DNA of 64,000 nt from Luteococcus peritonei (GCF_039526385.1 NZ_BAAAIX010000009.1:124001-188000), one strand, 5' to 3'. Counted from the first letter of the stretch, positions 40,890-49,997 are shown. Notes: generated by a model not told the origin, from the letters alone. Numbers and translations are program-made.

Positions 40890-42914
40890 ATGTCCCAGCA
40901 GCACGACCCGCACCGTCCCGCGCCCCAGCAGCCCGACCAGGACTGGTTCTGGGCCCGCCCCGAGACCGACGGGCCCACCCACGACGAGCCGACGGGCGTG
41001 CTGCCGGGCGAGGAGTCGACGCAGGTGCTCTCCGACCCGTCCACCCGGCCCGGTGGCGAGCCCACCCAGGTGCTGCCGCAGGCCGCCTGGCCCGAGGGCG
41101 AGGAGACGACCCGGCAGTTCGCCACCATCGAGCAGACCCAGCAGATCCCCACGGTCGAGCAGACCCAGCAGATCCCCACGGTGGAACAGACCCGTCAGTT
41201 CCCCGAGCTCGGCCTGCAGCCCGGCGTCCCGCAGCCCGGAGCCCAGCACCTGGGGATGCAGCAGAACAGCCTGTCCGGCGGCCAGGCGGGCCAGGGAAGC
41301 CAGGACTGGTCCGCCCCTGAGGCCCCGCCCGGCGCGCCGGTGGCCTATGCCGCCCCCATCCAGCCCGGCCCCGCCTCCGGCGAGCCAGGCACCCCCACCC
41401 AGCCCGGCCCCGCCTCCGGCGAGCCAGGCACCCCCACCCAGCCCGGCCCCGCCTCCGGCGAGCCAGGCACCCCCACCCAGCCCGGCCCCGCCTCCGGCGA
41501 GCCAGGCACCCCCGTGGCGGCCGGCCAGGGCGGCGGCGCGGTGCCGCCCGGCTGGCAGCCGCCCTCCGGGCAGCCCTGGGGCGCCCCGCAGCCCCAGCCA
41601 CGCCAGGACAAGCCGCGCGGCCGCGGCCTGCTGGCGCTGGTGGCCGTCGGTGCGGTGGCCTCGCTGGCGCTGACCCAGGCGCCAGGCCTGCTGCAGAACA
41701 GCTCCGGCCAGGCCCAGCCCGGTGCCAGCCAGAGCCAGGACCCCAACCAGCTCGACCCGCGCCATCCCGCCGGCGAGCAGAGCGACCAGACGCAGACCAG
41801 CCCCACCGACGGCTCCGGCTCCAGCGAGGGGCCCACCACGTCCGACGAGCAGGGCAGCGACCAGCAGCAGGGCGCCGAGGGGATGCCCGCGGAGCAGAAC
41901 CCCTTCGACCCCTGGGGCCAGGGCCAGTCGGGCCAGGGCCAGTCGGGTCAGGGCCAGTCGGGGACCGGCACCACCCAGTCGAGCCAGCAGACCACCGCCA
42001 CCGCCGAGCAGAGCGTCGGCGTGGTCCTGATCTCCACCGCCAGCTCCTCCGCCCAGGGTGCGGGCAGCGGCATGGTGCTCAGCTCCGACGGCTACGTGCT
42101 GACCAACTACCACGTGGTGCAGTCGAGCACCCGGGTGCGCGTCGAGGTGGCGTCCACCCGCAAGACCTATACCGCCACCGTCGTGGGCCACGACGCGGGC
42201 CACGATGTCGCGCTGCTCAAGCTGCAGGACGCCTCCGGGCTGCAGACCGTCAGGCTCGACGACGACGGCGACCCGGCGGTCGGCGACACCGTCACGGCCG
42301 TCGGCAATTCCGAGGGCCAGGGCTACCTGAGCGCCGCCGAGGGCAAGGTCACCGACCTCGAGGCCTCCATCACGGTCAGTTCCGAGACCGCCTCCAACGG
42401 CTCGGAGAGCCTGACCGACGTGCTCAAGACCACGGCCGGTGCCCTGCCCGGCGACTCCGGCGGGCCGATGCTCGACGACGAGGGCGAGGTGGTGGGCATC
42501 ACCACCGCCGGCGAGCAGGCCTCCACCGGCCCGCGGAGCCAGGCGGTCACCGTCGCCAGCTATGCGGTGCCGATCGAGCGCGCGCTCACCATCGTGGAGC
42601 AGATCAAGGCCGGCGACGAGTCCGGCAGCGTGCGGATCGGCCCCAATGCCTACCTGGGCGTCTCCGTGCTCTCCGGCCAGGGTCGCGGTCTGGTGGTGAG
42701 CTCCGTGGTGCCCGACGGACCGGCGGCCGCCGCCGGCATCACCCGTGGCTCCACCATCACCGGGCTCGATGGCACCACCATCACCAGCCAGGCGGCCCTG
42801 GCCGGCGAGCTGGCCGCCAAGGAGCCCGGCGAGAGCGTGGAGATCAGCTGGGTCGACGCCTCCGGCCAGTCACGCAGCGGCACGGTGCGGCTGGGATCCA
42901 GTCCCGTGAACTGA
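40890..42914 (+). CDS. HtrA-like trypsin-type serine protease with PDZ domain
   Basis: A 674-residue membrane-anchored protease. Residues 1-245 are a Pro/Gln/Gly-rich cytoplasmic region with tandem repeats (four QPGPASGEPGTPT units). One membrane helix follows (about 246-268), then a Ser/Gln/Gly-rich linker. The protease domain has His in LTNYHVVQ near residue 408, Asp in GHDVALLKL near 440, and Ser in LPGDSGGPM near 524. A C-terminal PDZ domain spans ~590-670 (AYLGVSVLSGQ, then PDGPAAAAGI). It degrades misfolded or signal proteins outside the membrane. The ATG at 40890 follows a -10-like TTGACT at leaderless distance. Confidence 0.88.
   Translation: MSQQHDPHRPAPQQPDQDWFWARPETDGPTHDEPTGVLPGEESTQVLSDPSTRPGGEPTQVLPQAAWPEGEETTRQFATIEQTQQIPTVEQTQQIPTVEQTRQFPELGLQPGVPQPGAQHLGMQQNSLSGGQAGQGSQDWSAPEAPPGAPVAYAAPIQPGPASGEPGTPTQPGPASGEPGTPTQPGPASGEPGTPTQPGPASGEPGTPVAAGQGGGAVPPGWQPPSGQPWGAPQPQPRQDKPRGRGLLALVAVGAVASLALTQAPGLLQNSSGQAQPGASQSQDPNQLDPRHPAGEQSDQTQTSPTDGSGSSEGPTTSDEQGSDQQQGAEGMPAEQNPFDPWGQGQSGQGQSGQGQSGTGTTQSSQQTTATAEQSVGVVLISTASSSAQGAGSGMVLSSDGYVLTNYHVVQSSTRVRVEVASTRKTYTATVVGHDAGHDVALLKLQDASGLQTVRLDDDGDPAVGDTVTAVGNSEGQGYLSAAEGKVTDLEASITVSSETASNGSESLTDVLKTTAGALPGDSGGPMLDDEGEVVGITTAGEQASTGPRSQAVTVASYAVPIERALTIVEQIKAGDESGSVRIGPNAYLGVSVLSGQGRGLVVSSVVPDGPAAAAGITRGSTITGLDGTTITSQAALAGELAAKEPGESVEISWVDASGQSRSGTVRLGSSPVN
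41361..41516. repeat. 39-bp tandem repeat inside the HtrA-like gene, four units
   Basis: Units begin CAGCCCGGCCCCGCCTCCGG at 41361, 41400, 41439 and 41478, nearly identical, each coding for QPGPASGEPGTPT. Copy number may vary by slippage without breaking the frame. Confidence 0.9.
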
Positions 42915-42970
42915 GCCGGGCCTCCCATCGGCTGGCCGATCGGACGTTCCATGGCCCGCTGCCCGCCCGG

Positions 42971-42976
42971 CATAAT
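42971..42976 (+). promoter_or_regulatory. -10 box of a leaderless TetR promoter
   Basis: CATAAT is followed by 7 bases and then the ATG at 42984; no ribosome site is present. Confidence 0.5.
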
Positions 42977-42983
42977 GCGGTCC

Positions 42984-43574
42984 ATGGGGGTGCGGAGCAC
43001 GGAGCAGGCCAGGCGCGAGGCACGCGTGCGCGCGGCCGCGCAGGAGCTCTTCCGCACCAACGGCTACTCCGCCACCTCGATGCGCCAGATCGCCGAGGCG
43101 GCCGGGGTCTCGGTGGGGACGGTGGCCAACTGCGGTGACAAGCCCGAGCTGCTGGCCGACCTGTTCGGCGCCAGCGAGGTGGCCGCGACGCTGGGCCGGG
43201 TCGCGGCGCTGGAGGCCTCCGGCGGTCAGCACAGCCTGTCGGAGGAGATGGACCACATCTTCGCCAGCTGGTTCGACACCATCGAGGAGCACTGCGGCCT
43301 GGTGCGCGACTACGTGGGCAGTCTGCTCGACGGGTTCGGCGCCGAGGCGCGCGCCGGGATGGACGTGGTGGTGCAGGAGGCGCTGGGGCGCCGCATCATC
43401 GCCCACCACCCCCGCGTCGGCCTGGAACGGGCCCGCGCGCTCGCCGACACCATCTTCTGCACCTACTGCACCTACGCGATCGCCGTGGTGATGGGGATCC
43501 ACGACGCCGAAGGGGGGCGCGCCCAGGCCCGTCGTCTGGTGGCGGAGCTCTTCGACGCCGGCACCCTGGGCTGA
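42984..43574 (+). CDS. TetR family transcriptional regulator
   Basis: A 196-residue repressor. Residues 5-52 form the TetR HTH (RVRAAAQELFRTNGYSATSM, then RQIAEAAGVSVGTVANCGDK); the usual YFHF after the recognition helix is replaced by ANCGD, a slight deviation. The rest is an all-helical ligand/dimer domain of normal size with several cysteines (FCTYCTY). An earlier in-frame ATG at 42951 is less likely given the leaderless spacing at 42984. The gene target is unknown; the DedA gene lies downstream after 107 bases. Confidence 0.83.
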   Translation: MGVRSTEQARREARVRAAAQELFRTNGYSATSMRQIAEAAGVSVGTVANCGDKPELLADLFGASEVAATLGRVAALEASGGQHSLSEEMDHIFASWFDTIEEHCGLVRDYVGSLLDGFGAEARAGMDVVVQEALGRRIIAHHPRVGLERARALADTIFCTYCTYAIAVVMGIHDAEGGRAQARRLVAELFDAGTLG

Positions 43575-43681
43575 GCCGACCCACCGCTGAGGCAGGGCTG
43601 TGAGCGGTATGACCGCTCCGCTCGTCGGTCGCATCATGGGGGCACGGCTGGCAGTGGGCCCGCCCCGACGAGGATGGCGCC

Positions 43682-44329
43682 ATGGACCTGAGCTGGCTGC
43701 TGGGACAGGTTCCCGGACCGATCTTCTATCTGCTGCTGGGCCTGCTGGTGGGCGTCGAGAGCATCGGCATCCCGGTGCCCGGGGAGACCGCGATCATCGC
43801 CTCGACGCTGGCTGCCCACCACCCGGCCGCCAGCTTCGGCCCGGTGGGGATCGCACTGGCCGCCATCACCGGCGCGGTGGTGGGCGACTCGATCGGCTAC
43901 TGGATCGGGCGCGAGAAGGGCGACTCCCTGCTGCGCTTCATGAACCGGCACTTCCCGCGCCACGTCACCCCCGCCCACATCGGCTGGGCCCGCGACCTGA
44001 TGCGCCGCTACGGTGCCGGGGCCGTCTTCGGCGGGCGCTTCGTCGCGCTGCTGCGGATGCTGGCCGGTCCGCTGGCCGGGATGATGGGGATGCACTACCC
44101 GACCTTCCTGGCCGCGAACATCGCCGGCGGCATCTGCTGGGCCGGCGGCACCGTGGCCCTGGTCTGGGTGCTGGGCGCCGTGGCCGAGACCTGGTTGAAG
44201 CGGGCCGGCTGGATCCTGCTGGGCCTGGTGGCGCTGGTGGCCGTGCTGGGGGCGCGCACCATGAACCGCCGGATCCAGGCCGACGTGGAGCGCTGGGCCG
44301 CCGAGCACCCGGATCGGCTCACCATCTGA
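43682..44329 (+). CDS. DedA family membrane protein
   Basis: A 215-residue protein of the DedA/SNARE-associated family, now regarded as lipid scramblases or flippases that recycle undecaprenyl phosphate or phospholipids. The features are a re-entrant N-terminal helix with ESIGIPVPGETAII, the GDSIGYWIGREKGDSLLRF segment, and the family signature GRFVALLRMLAGPLAGMMGM near residues 119-138. It ends in a basic cytoplasmic tail. The ATG is preceded by GAGGAT at 6 bases, which could be a -10 for a leaderless message or a weak ribosome site. Confidence 0.9.
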   Translation: MDLSWLLGQVPGPIFYLLLGLLVGVESIGIPVPGETAIIASTLAAHHPAASFGPVGIALAAITGAVVGDSIGYWIGREKGDSLLRFMNRHFPRHVTPAHIGWARDLMRRYGAGAVFGGRFVALLRMLAGPLAGMMGMHYPTFLAANIAGGICWAGGTVALVWVLGAVAETWLKRAGWILLGLVALVAVLGARTMNRRIQADVERWAAEHPDRLTI

Positions 44330-44373
44330 GCCGTCGTGCGCGTCGGGGCCTGCGCCGCGGATGGCAGCCCGGG

Positions 44374-44379
44374 TAGTGT
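44374..44379 (+). promoter_or_regulatory. -10 box of the response-regulator gene
   Basis: TAGTGT is followed by 6 bases and the ATG at 44386, another leaderless arrangement. Confidence 0.5.
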
Positions 44380-44385
44380 CGCCCC

Positions 44386-45057
44386 ATGAGGATCCTGCTG
44401 GTCGAGGACGACCGTTCACTGGCTGAGGTGACCCGACGGGGCCTGACCGCCGAGGGGCACGTGGTGGACCTGGCCCGCGACGGCCGCGAGGGCTGCCTGA
44501 AGGCCGTCCACGGCGAGTACGACGTGGTGGTCCTGGACATCATGCTGCCGCTGATGAACGGCTACGACATCCTCAAGGCGATGCGCGCCGAGGACGTGTG
44601 GACCCCGGTGCTGATGCTCACCGCCAAGGACGGCGAGTGGGACCAGGCCGACGCCTTCGACCTGGGCGCCGACGACTACCTGACCAAGCCTTTCAGCTTC
44701 GTGGTGCTCAACGCCCGGCTGCGGGCGCTGGCCCGTCGCGGTGGCTCCGAGCGGCCCACCCAGCTCACCGCCAAGGGACTGGTGCTGGACCCCGCCACCC
44801 ACCTGGTGCACCGCGGCGACACCAAGATCGACCTCACCCCCCGCGAGTTCAACCTGCTCGCGTACCTGATGCAGCAGAAGGGCGCCGTGGTCACCAAGGC
44901 GCAGATCCTGGACGGCGTCTGGGGCAGCGAGCACGACGGCGACCCGAACGTGGTGGAGGTCTACGTCGGCTACCTGCGACGCAAGCTGGACACCCCCTTC
45001 GGGGAGAACACCATCCAGACCGTGCGGGGCGTCGGCTACCGCCTCGAGATGGACTGA
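44386..45057 (+). CDS. OmpR/PhoB family response regulator
   Basis: A 223-residue response regulator. The receiver domain has the acidic pocket EDD (7-9), phosphorylated Asp51 in VVLDIMLPLMNG, Thr79 and Lys101 in YLTKPFS. The C-terminal winged-helix DNA-binding domain (about 128-223) has LTPREFNLLAYLMQQKGAVV, then VEVYVGYLRRKLD and TVRGVGYRLE. The likely kinase is encoded just downstream on the opposite strand, an unusual convergent layout. Target genes are unknown. Confidence 0.92.
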   Translation: MRILLVEDDRSLAEVTRRGLTAEGHVVDLARDGREGCLKAVHGEYDVVVLDIMLPLMNGYDILKAMRAEDVWTPVLMLTAKDGEWDQADAFDLGADDYLTKPFSFVVLNARLRALARRGGSERPTQLTAKGLVLDPATHLVHRGDTKIDLTPREFNLLAYLMQQKGAVVTKAQILDGVWGSEHDGDPNVVEVYVGYLRRKLDTPFGENTIQTVRGVGYRLEMD

Positions 45058-45119
45058 GGCTCGCCCGGCTCAGTCCGCCGGGCACAGGCCGCCCGGCACC
45101 GGGGCGCGGGACGCCCGGC

Positions 45120-46529
45120 TCAGGCCAGCGTGCCGGCCTCGAGCGGCAGCTCCACCTCGAAGCAGGCGCCGCCCAGGTCCGAGTCGACCACCCGCACCCG
45201 GCCACCGTGGGCGCGCACGATCTGCGCCACGATGGCCAGGCCCAGGCCGGAACCACCCTGGTCCCGGCTGCGCGACTCCTCCAGCCGCACGAAGCGGTCG
45301 AAGACCTTCGAGCGGTCCTCGGGCGCGATGCCGTTGCCGTCGTCCTCCACCCGCACCACCGCACGGGGCTGGACGGGGTCCATCGCCAGTGAGACGCCCA
45401 CCCGCACCTGGGAACGGGCGTGGCGGGCCGCGTTGTCGCACAGGTTGCGCAGCACCTGGCGCAGCAGGGCCGGATCGGCCTCCAGGCGCACCGCGTGGAT
45501 GTCGGTGCTCACGGTCCGGTCCGTGGCCTGGCGCAGCCGGCGGGCCTCCTCGCCGGCCAGGTCGTCCAGGTCCAGTTCGGTGCGGTTCACCCGCAGCCCC
45601 CCGTCGTCATTGCGGGAGAGGGTGAGCAGGTCCTTGACCAGGTCGTTGAGCCGGGTGGCCTCCGCACTCATCAGCGGTGCCATCTCACGCCAGGTCTCCA
45701 GCGAGTCCTCGTGGCCGGCGATCTCCAGCGCGCCGCTCAGGCTCGCCAGCGGGGATCGCAGCTCGTGGCTGGCGTCGGACAGGAAGCGCTGCTGCGAGGC
45801 CTGGCCCTCCTGCAGCCGCTCCAGCATCTGGTTCATGGTCAGCGCCAGCGACTGGAGCTCGTCCTGCGCCTCCGGCACCGGGATGCGCTGGTCCAGCGTG
45901 GTGGAACGGATCCGGGCCACCCGCTCGATCATCTCGTCGACGGGCTCCAGGGCGCGGCCGCCCACCCACCAGGAGACCAGGCCCACCACCAGCATCACCA
46001 GCGGGACGCAGGCGAAGAGCAGCCCGACGGTCACCGTGACGGCGCTGTGCTGGTCCTCCTGGGAGGTGGCGGCCAGCACCACGTACTTGCGGCCGTCGAG
46101 GTCCATCCCCTTGGCCAGCACCAGGTCGCGGTGCTCGTTGCGGTCCTCGGGTCCCCACCAGTTGACCACGCCCTCGCTGGCGCTCTGCCCGGGCTCGGGA
46201 CGCATCGCCGAGATCGGGCTGTGCTCGCGTGCGCTGGAGCTCCAGACCACCCGGCCGTTCTGGTCCAGCACCTGCACCACGTAGTCGGCCTCCAGCTGGA
46301 GGTCACCGGGCAGGCTGTCGATGCCGCCGGCCTGCACCTCGCCGATGGTGCGCTCGATGACGTCGACCGAGCGGCTCATCAGGGCATTGGACAGCGAATT
46401 GGTCAGCAGGTTGGCGAGCACCAGGATGCCGACGCACAGCGGCACCGCCACCATCGCCACCGGCACCGCAGTCAGCTGCTTGCGGATGCCCCAGCGAGAC
46501 CAGAAGCGGGTGGGGCGATGCATGTCCAT
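45120..46529 (-). CDS. Sensor histidine kinase
   Basis: A 469-residue membrane kinase. One helix at about 20-42, an extracytoplasmic sensor of ~125 residues, and a second helix at ~168-190 are followed by a HAMP domain. The H-box FLSDASHELRSPLASLSG has the phosphorylated His near 253. N (LCDNAARHA), G1 (VEDDGNGI), F (DRFVRLE) and G2 (GGSGLGLAIV) boxes complete the ATPase. It ends 62 bases from the convergent response-regulator gene, so the pair is probably cognate but is transcribed separately. The signal is unknown; the topology resembles MprB/CutS-type envelope sensors. Confidence 0.92.
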   Translation of the reverse strand: MDMHRPTRFWSRWGIRKQLTAVPVAMVAVPLCVGILVLANLLTNSLSNALMSRSVDVIERTIGEVQAGGIDSLPGDLQLEADYVVQVLDQNGRVVWSSSAREHSPISAMRPEPGQSASEGVVNWWGPEDRNEHRDLVLAKGMDLDGRKYVVLAATSQEDQHSAVTVTVGLLFACVPLVMLVVGLVSWWVGGRALEPVDEMIERVARIRSTTLDQRIPVPEAQDELQSLALTMNQMLERLQEGQASQQRFLSDASHELRSPLASLSGALEIAGHEDSLETWREMAPLMSAEATRLNDLVKDLLTLSRNDDGGLRVNRTELDLDDLAGEEARRLRQATDRTVSTDIHAVRLEADPALLRQVLRNLCDNAARHARSQVRVGVSLAMDPVQPRAVVRVEDDGNGIAPEDRSKVFDRFVRLEESRSRDQGGSGLGLAIVAQIVRAHGGRVRVVDSDLGGACFEVELPLEAGTLA

Positions 46530-46604
46530 GGCAGCACGCTACGCGGTGGGGGCTGAGCCGGGGCTGAAGTGACGGCGGTCGGTCCGGGCGACCCCGTGCC
46601 GGGC

Positions 46605-47423
46605 TCAGTCTCGTCGGGGCGGCAGCCCGGTGAGCCGACGGATCAGGTCGAACAGGGCGGGGCTGCCGGGGCCCTCCACCACGTGGTCGGCGGCCTGCTG
46701 CACGACCGGGGCGCAGGGCATCACGCCGATCGACTGGCCGGCCAGCTGCAGCATGGGCACATCGGTGGCGGTGTCGCCGACGGCCAGTACCTGCTCCGGG
46801 CCGATGCCGAGCCGCTCGCACAGCGCCAGCAGGCCGTTCGCCTTCCCGGAGGTGCTGGGCCAGATGTCCATCAGGGTCAGGCCGGAGTGCGTGATGTTCA
46901 CCCCGTCCAGGCCGTCGACGGTGGCCTCCAGCTCGGCCAGCGCCTCCGGTGTGCCGTCGCAGACCACCTTGAGACAGCGCTGTCCCGCCAGCTCCAGCGG
47001 CTCGATGCCGCGGGCCCGCACCTGCGCGGTGCACCAGGTGTCGTGCTCCTCACGGTCGATGCGGGGCTGCTCACCGATCGCGAGCCAGCGGCCGTCAGCC
47101 GTGTAGGCGTGGAAGGCGCCGTGCTCGGCGAGCCGGGCCAGGGCCTGCGACAGCTCCGGGGTGATCTCGAAGTCCATCTCATGCACCACCGTGCCGTCCG
47201 ACAGGGTGGTGAGCGCACCGTTGTAGCTGATCCGGTGCATCCGTGGCCCGATGGCCTGGTTCACGATCGCCATCGACTCGTCGAGCCGGGCGCTGGCCAG
47301 CGCCACCGCCATCCCGTCGGCCACCAGAGCGGCGACGTCGGCGGCGGTGCCCGGCTCGATCCGGTGGCCGGTCTCGAGCAGGGTGCCGTCGAGGTCGAAG
47401 ACGACGAGCTGGGTCTGGGTCAC
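46605..47423 (-). CDS. HAD family phosphatase, Cof type
   Basis: A 272-residue hydrolase of HAD subfamily IIB. Motif I is VVFDLDGTLLE (Asp9 and Asp11), with the Ser in ALASAR near 44 as motif II. A large C2-type cap spans ~85-185, then Lys (SGKANGL) near 195, and motif IV is VGDTATDVPML near 217. This is the typical length and order for Cof-like sugar or cofactor phosphatases. The GTG start has GGAGG 5 bases upstream. The substrate is unknown. Confidence 0.87.
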   Translation of the reverse strand: MTQTQLVVFDLDGTLLETGHRIEPGTAADVAALVADGMAVALASARLDESMAIVNQAIGPRMHRISYNGALTTLSDGTVVHEMDFEITPELSQALARLAEHGAFHAYTADGRWLAIGEQPRIDREEHDTWCTAQVRARGIEPLELAGQRCLKVVCDGTPEALAELEATVDGLDGVNITHSGLTLMDIWPSTSGKANGLLALCERLGIGPEQVLAVGDTATDVPMLQLAGQSIGVMPCAPVVQQAADHVVEGPGSPALFDLIRRLTGLPPRRD

Positions 47424-47453
47424 GTTTCCTCCAGGGCAGGCTGTGACTCGAAC

Positions 47454-48845
47454 CTATCGCCTGTCCTGAGGGGGCGCCCACGGGTTACGGGGCTCGTCGG
47501 GCGGGAGCTGACGCGTGGGCTCCTCGCCGGGGATCTGGGCGGTGGGCTCGTCGGATGGCTGGGGCCAGGTGCTGCCCTGCTCGGGGGTCGGCTGCGCGGG
47601 GGCCTGGTTGTCCGAGGGTGCGGGCCACTGGCCGGGCTGCTGCGGCTGGTTGGGCCACTGGCCACCCTGCTGCTGGGGTTGGGCCGGCCACGGGCTGCCC
47701 TGCTGCGGCCAGGCACCCGGCTGCGGGGTGCCGCCCCACTGCTGCTGCGGGGCCTGCTGATCCCACTGCTGCTGGCCCGGCTGCTGCTGCGGCCACCCGG
47801 GCTGCTGCAGCCCGGTCATCTGGTTGCCGGGGATGAAGACGGGAGCGGTGCTGGTGCCAGCAGGCGCGAGCCGCTCGATCTCCTTGCGGCGCACCGCGTC
47901 GATGTACATCACCGTCACGTAGACCACGCCCCAGATGGCGGTGGCCAGCGAGACCAGGAGGGTGAGCAGGCCGACGATCGCCAGTGCCACCAGGTTGGGT
48001 TCCATGTTGCCCTGGGCATCGGGGGTGGCGCTGGCGGCCACGGCCGGGCTGAGCACCATCTGCACCGCGCTGCTCGCGAAGCTGGGCACCAGCATGCCGA
48101 CGATGTAGAAGCCCAGGGTGCGCCAGAAGGAGCCCTTGGTGAGCTGCAGCGAGCGACGCAGCACGTCGAGGCCGGAGCGGCCCTCCAGGGCCAGCACGGC
48201 GTTCGCGTAGACCAGGCGCACCGAGAGGTAGATGATCCCGATGTAGACGGCGACGATGACGGCGGCCATCAGGATGCCGGCGAGGGCAGCACCGCCGCTG
48301 GAGCCACCCTGGTCGGCGCTGTCGAGGGCGACCGCGAAGAGGCCGATCACCAGGCCGATCACGCTCAGCATCACGAGGGCGGCCACCAGCCCCAGGCCCA
48401 GCAGCACCAGGGCGCGGCCGATCACCCCGCGGGTGGCGGCCTTCGTGCTGGACCAAGAGGGACGAGTGCCGCGGGCCAGCTGGTCGACGGCCGAGACCTG
48501 CATCGCGGTGAGCTTGATGCTGGCCGCGGCGATCAGGGCCGGGCACAGCAGCCCGCTGATGATGCCGGCGATGATGATGCGCGGGAGGTGCGGGCCCATG
48601 TCGGTGCCGGCGGGCTGGTCCAGTGCGTCCAGACCCACCAGGGCGACGAAGACCCCGACGCCCAGGGCAACCGCCACCCAGACCAGCACGACCTGGACCA
48701 GCATCAGGCCGACCAGCAGGCCGGGGGCACGCCGCAGGGCGCGCCAGCTGGTGGTGAACAGCTCCCCGATGCCCATCGGGCTGCGCTCGAGGATGCTGGG
48801 GACAGGGGGCGGACCGCTGGGATCAGGCAGGGAAGGCAGGCTCAT
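47454..48845 (-). CDS. Polytopic membrane protein with Q/P-rich C-terminal tail
   Basis: A 463-residue protein. Residues 20-320 hold about six membrane helices, grouped as MLVQVVLVWVAVALGVGVFV, IIIAGIISGLLCPALIAAAS and others. The repeated GSFWRTLGFYIVGMLVPS-type segment resembles glycerophosphodiester-phosphodiesterase membrane domains and related DUFs. From ~340 the tail is cytoplasmic and nearly all Gln, Pro, Trp and Gly (PGWPQQQPGQQQWDQQ). The ATG at 48845 is preferred over the GTG six bases upstream because AGGAG lies 7 bases before it. Function is unknown. Confidence 0.72.
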   Translation of the reverse strand: MSLPSLPDPSGPPPVPSILERSPMGIGELFTTSWRALRRAPGLLVGLMLVQVVLVWVAVALGVGVFVALVGLDALDQPAGTDMGPHLPRIIIAGIISGLLCPALIAAASIKLTAMQVSAVDQLARGTRPSWSSTKAATRGVIGRALVLLGLGLVAALVMLSVIGLVIGLFAVALDSADQGGSSGGAALAGILMAAVIVAVYIGIIYLSVRLVYANAVLALEGRSGLDVLRRSLQLTKGSFWRTLGFYIVGMLVPSFASSAVQMVLSPAVAASATPDAQGNMEPNLVALAIVGLLTLLVSLATAIWGVVYVTVMYIDAVRRKEIERLAPAGTSTAPVFIPGNQMTGLQQPGWPQQQPGQQQWDQQAPQQQWGGTPQPGAWPQQGSPWPAQPQQQGGQWPNQPQQPGQWPAPSDNQAPAQPTPEQGSTWPQPSDEPTAQIPGEEPTRQLPPDEPRNPWAPPQDRR

Positions 48846-48916
48846 GCCCACGCTCCTAGGACGCCGTGGGGTCGGCCCACCGAGCCCTGGGGCAGGCGCG
48901 GGAATTCCTCAACCCA

Positions 48917-48962
48917 CGTCACCTGCTGGACCAGCGCGGCGTCACCTGTTGGACCAGCCCGG
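48917..48962. repeat. 23-bp direct repeat in the leader of the membrane-protein gene
   Basis: CGTCACCTGCTGGACCAGC and CGTCACCTGTTGGACCAGC start 23 bases apart (48917 and 48940), upstream of the minus-strand membrane-protein gene. Two turns apart on the same face, they could be regulator sites or a small duplication. Confidence 0.6.
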
Positions 48963-49105
48963 CTGAGAGCGACGGGCTGCACCACGTCGACTGGTCTGAG
49001 GCAGTCCTCGATCCAGGCCGCCTTCACGCCCCAGGTCTCAGGGCCGGTGGGGTCTCGAGGCCGGTGGGAACCCGGGGCCGGGAGGGTCTCAGGGGCGGTG
49101 GACCC

Positions 49106-49759
49106 TCAGGGCTGGTCGGGGGCTCCGGGGTCCACGGCGAGGTCCTGCGAGGCGTCCAGTGCCCCCACCTCGGCCCGCTTGGCCAGGGTGCGGGCCCGCT
49201 CCACCTGCTCCTCCCAGTGCTGGGGGTCGTCGGTGGGCAGCATCCGGTTCTCCGGGTGCAGCCCGGCGCGTCCGTCGAGCAGCTCGCGCAGGATGTCGGC
49301 ATGGCCCACGTGGCGGGCGACCTCGGCCAGGTGGTGCACCAGGACGGCGCCCAGGGTGGTCTGCGGGGCGGGCCACCAGGGGATGGTGCCGGGGGTGTCC
49401 ATCGGCTGGGAGGCGATCAGCTCGTCGGCCTGCTCGCAGGCCTGCCGGTAGAGCGAAACCAGTCCCGGCGCGTCCTCGTCGGGCTCGGCGATGAAGTCCT
49501 GGGCGGGATCGGCCTCCGGGTGCAGCATCGGCAGGTCCGGCACGGGGCGTCCGAAGCCGGTGCCGAAGTGGCCGAACTCGAGTGCCGTCAGGTGCTTCAG
49601 CAGACCCAGCAGGTTGGTTCCGGTGGGGGTGAGCGGGGTCCGCAGGTCTGGCTCGGGAAGCCCCTCGACCTTCCAGAGCATGGCCTCACGCAGGCCGCGC
49701 AACTGCTGGTGCAGCTGCTGCTGGATGGCGTCCGGGCTGGTCTGGCTGGGCTGGGTCAT
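49106..49759 (-). CDS. DinB/DUF664 family protein
   Basis: A 217-residue four-helix protein of the DinB/YfiT superfamily (DUF664 type). A polar lead precedes ALEFGHFGTGFGRP and LVHHLAEVARHVGHADILRE, whose His residues are the usual metal ligands of the fold (His near 61 and a pair near 156-163). Relatives include thiol-dependent transferases using mycothiol or bacillithiol, but most have no assigned substrate. The ATG follows the -10 box TAGCGT by 7 bases, so it is probably leaderless. Confidence 0.82.
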   Translation of the reverse strand: MTQPSQTSPDAIQQQLHQQLRGLREAMLWKVEGLPEPDLRTPLTPTGTNLLGLLKHLTALEFGHFGTGFGRPVPDLPMLHPEADPAQDFIAEPDEDAPGLVSLYRQACEQADELIASQPMDTPGTIPWWPAPQTTLGAVLVHHLAEVARHVGHADILRELLDGRAGLHPENRMLPTDDPQHWEEQVERARTLAKRAEVGALDASQDLAVDPGAPDQP

Positions 49760-49766
49760 GGCTTCC

Positions 49767-49772
49767 ACGCTA
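49767..49772 (-). promoter_or_regulatory. -10 box of the DinB gene
   Basis: On the minus strand TAGCGT is followed by 7 bases and the ATG at 49759. This is one of the best leaderless arrangements in the window. Confidence 0.55.
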
Positions 49773-49997
49773 GGCGCTGACCGGGTCGGGACAATCGACC
49801 ATCGGCCCGTGCCCGCGGCATTCGCCCTGCCGCGAAATCTCCTGTCCCGCCGCGTGCCTTCTGGCTGCGCGCGGCCCTTCGATCCTGCACGAGGCGCACC
49901 GAGTCCGCGAGACCTCGGTCAACCGGTGGACGAAGGCCCCCGGTGGAGCCTCCTCGCCTTCCCGCGTGGCCTCCCGCTCAGCCGTTCCCCGGGCCAT

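Noticed and set aside
40821..42203. 460-residue minus-strand ORF over the HtrA gene
   Set aside because: Antisense of the HtrA repeats; composition is repetitive and no start site is visible.
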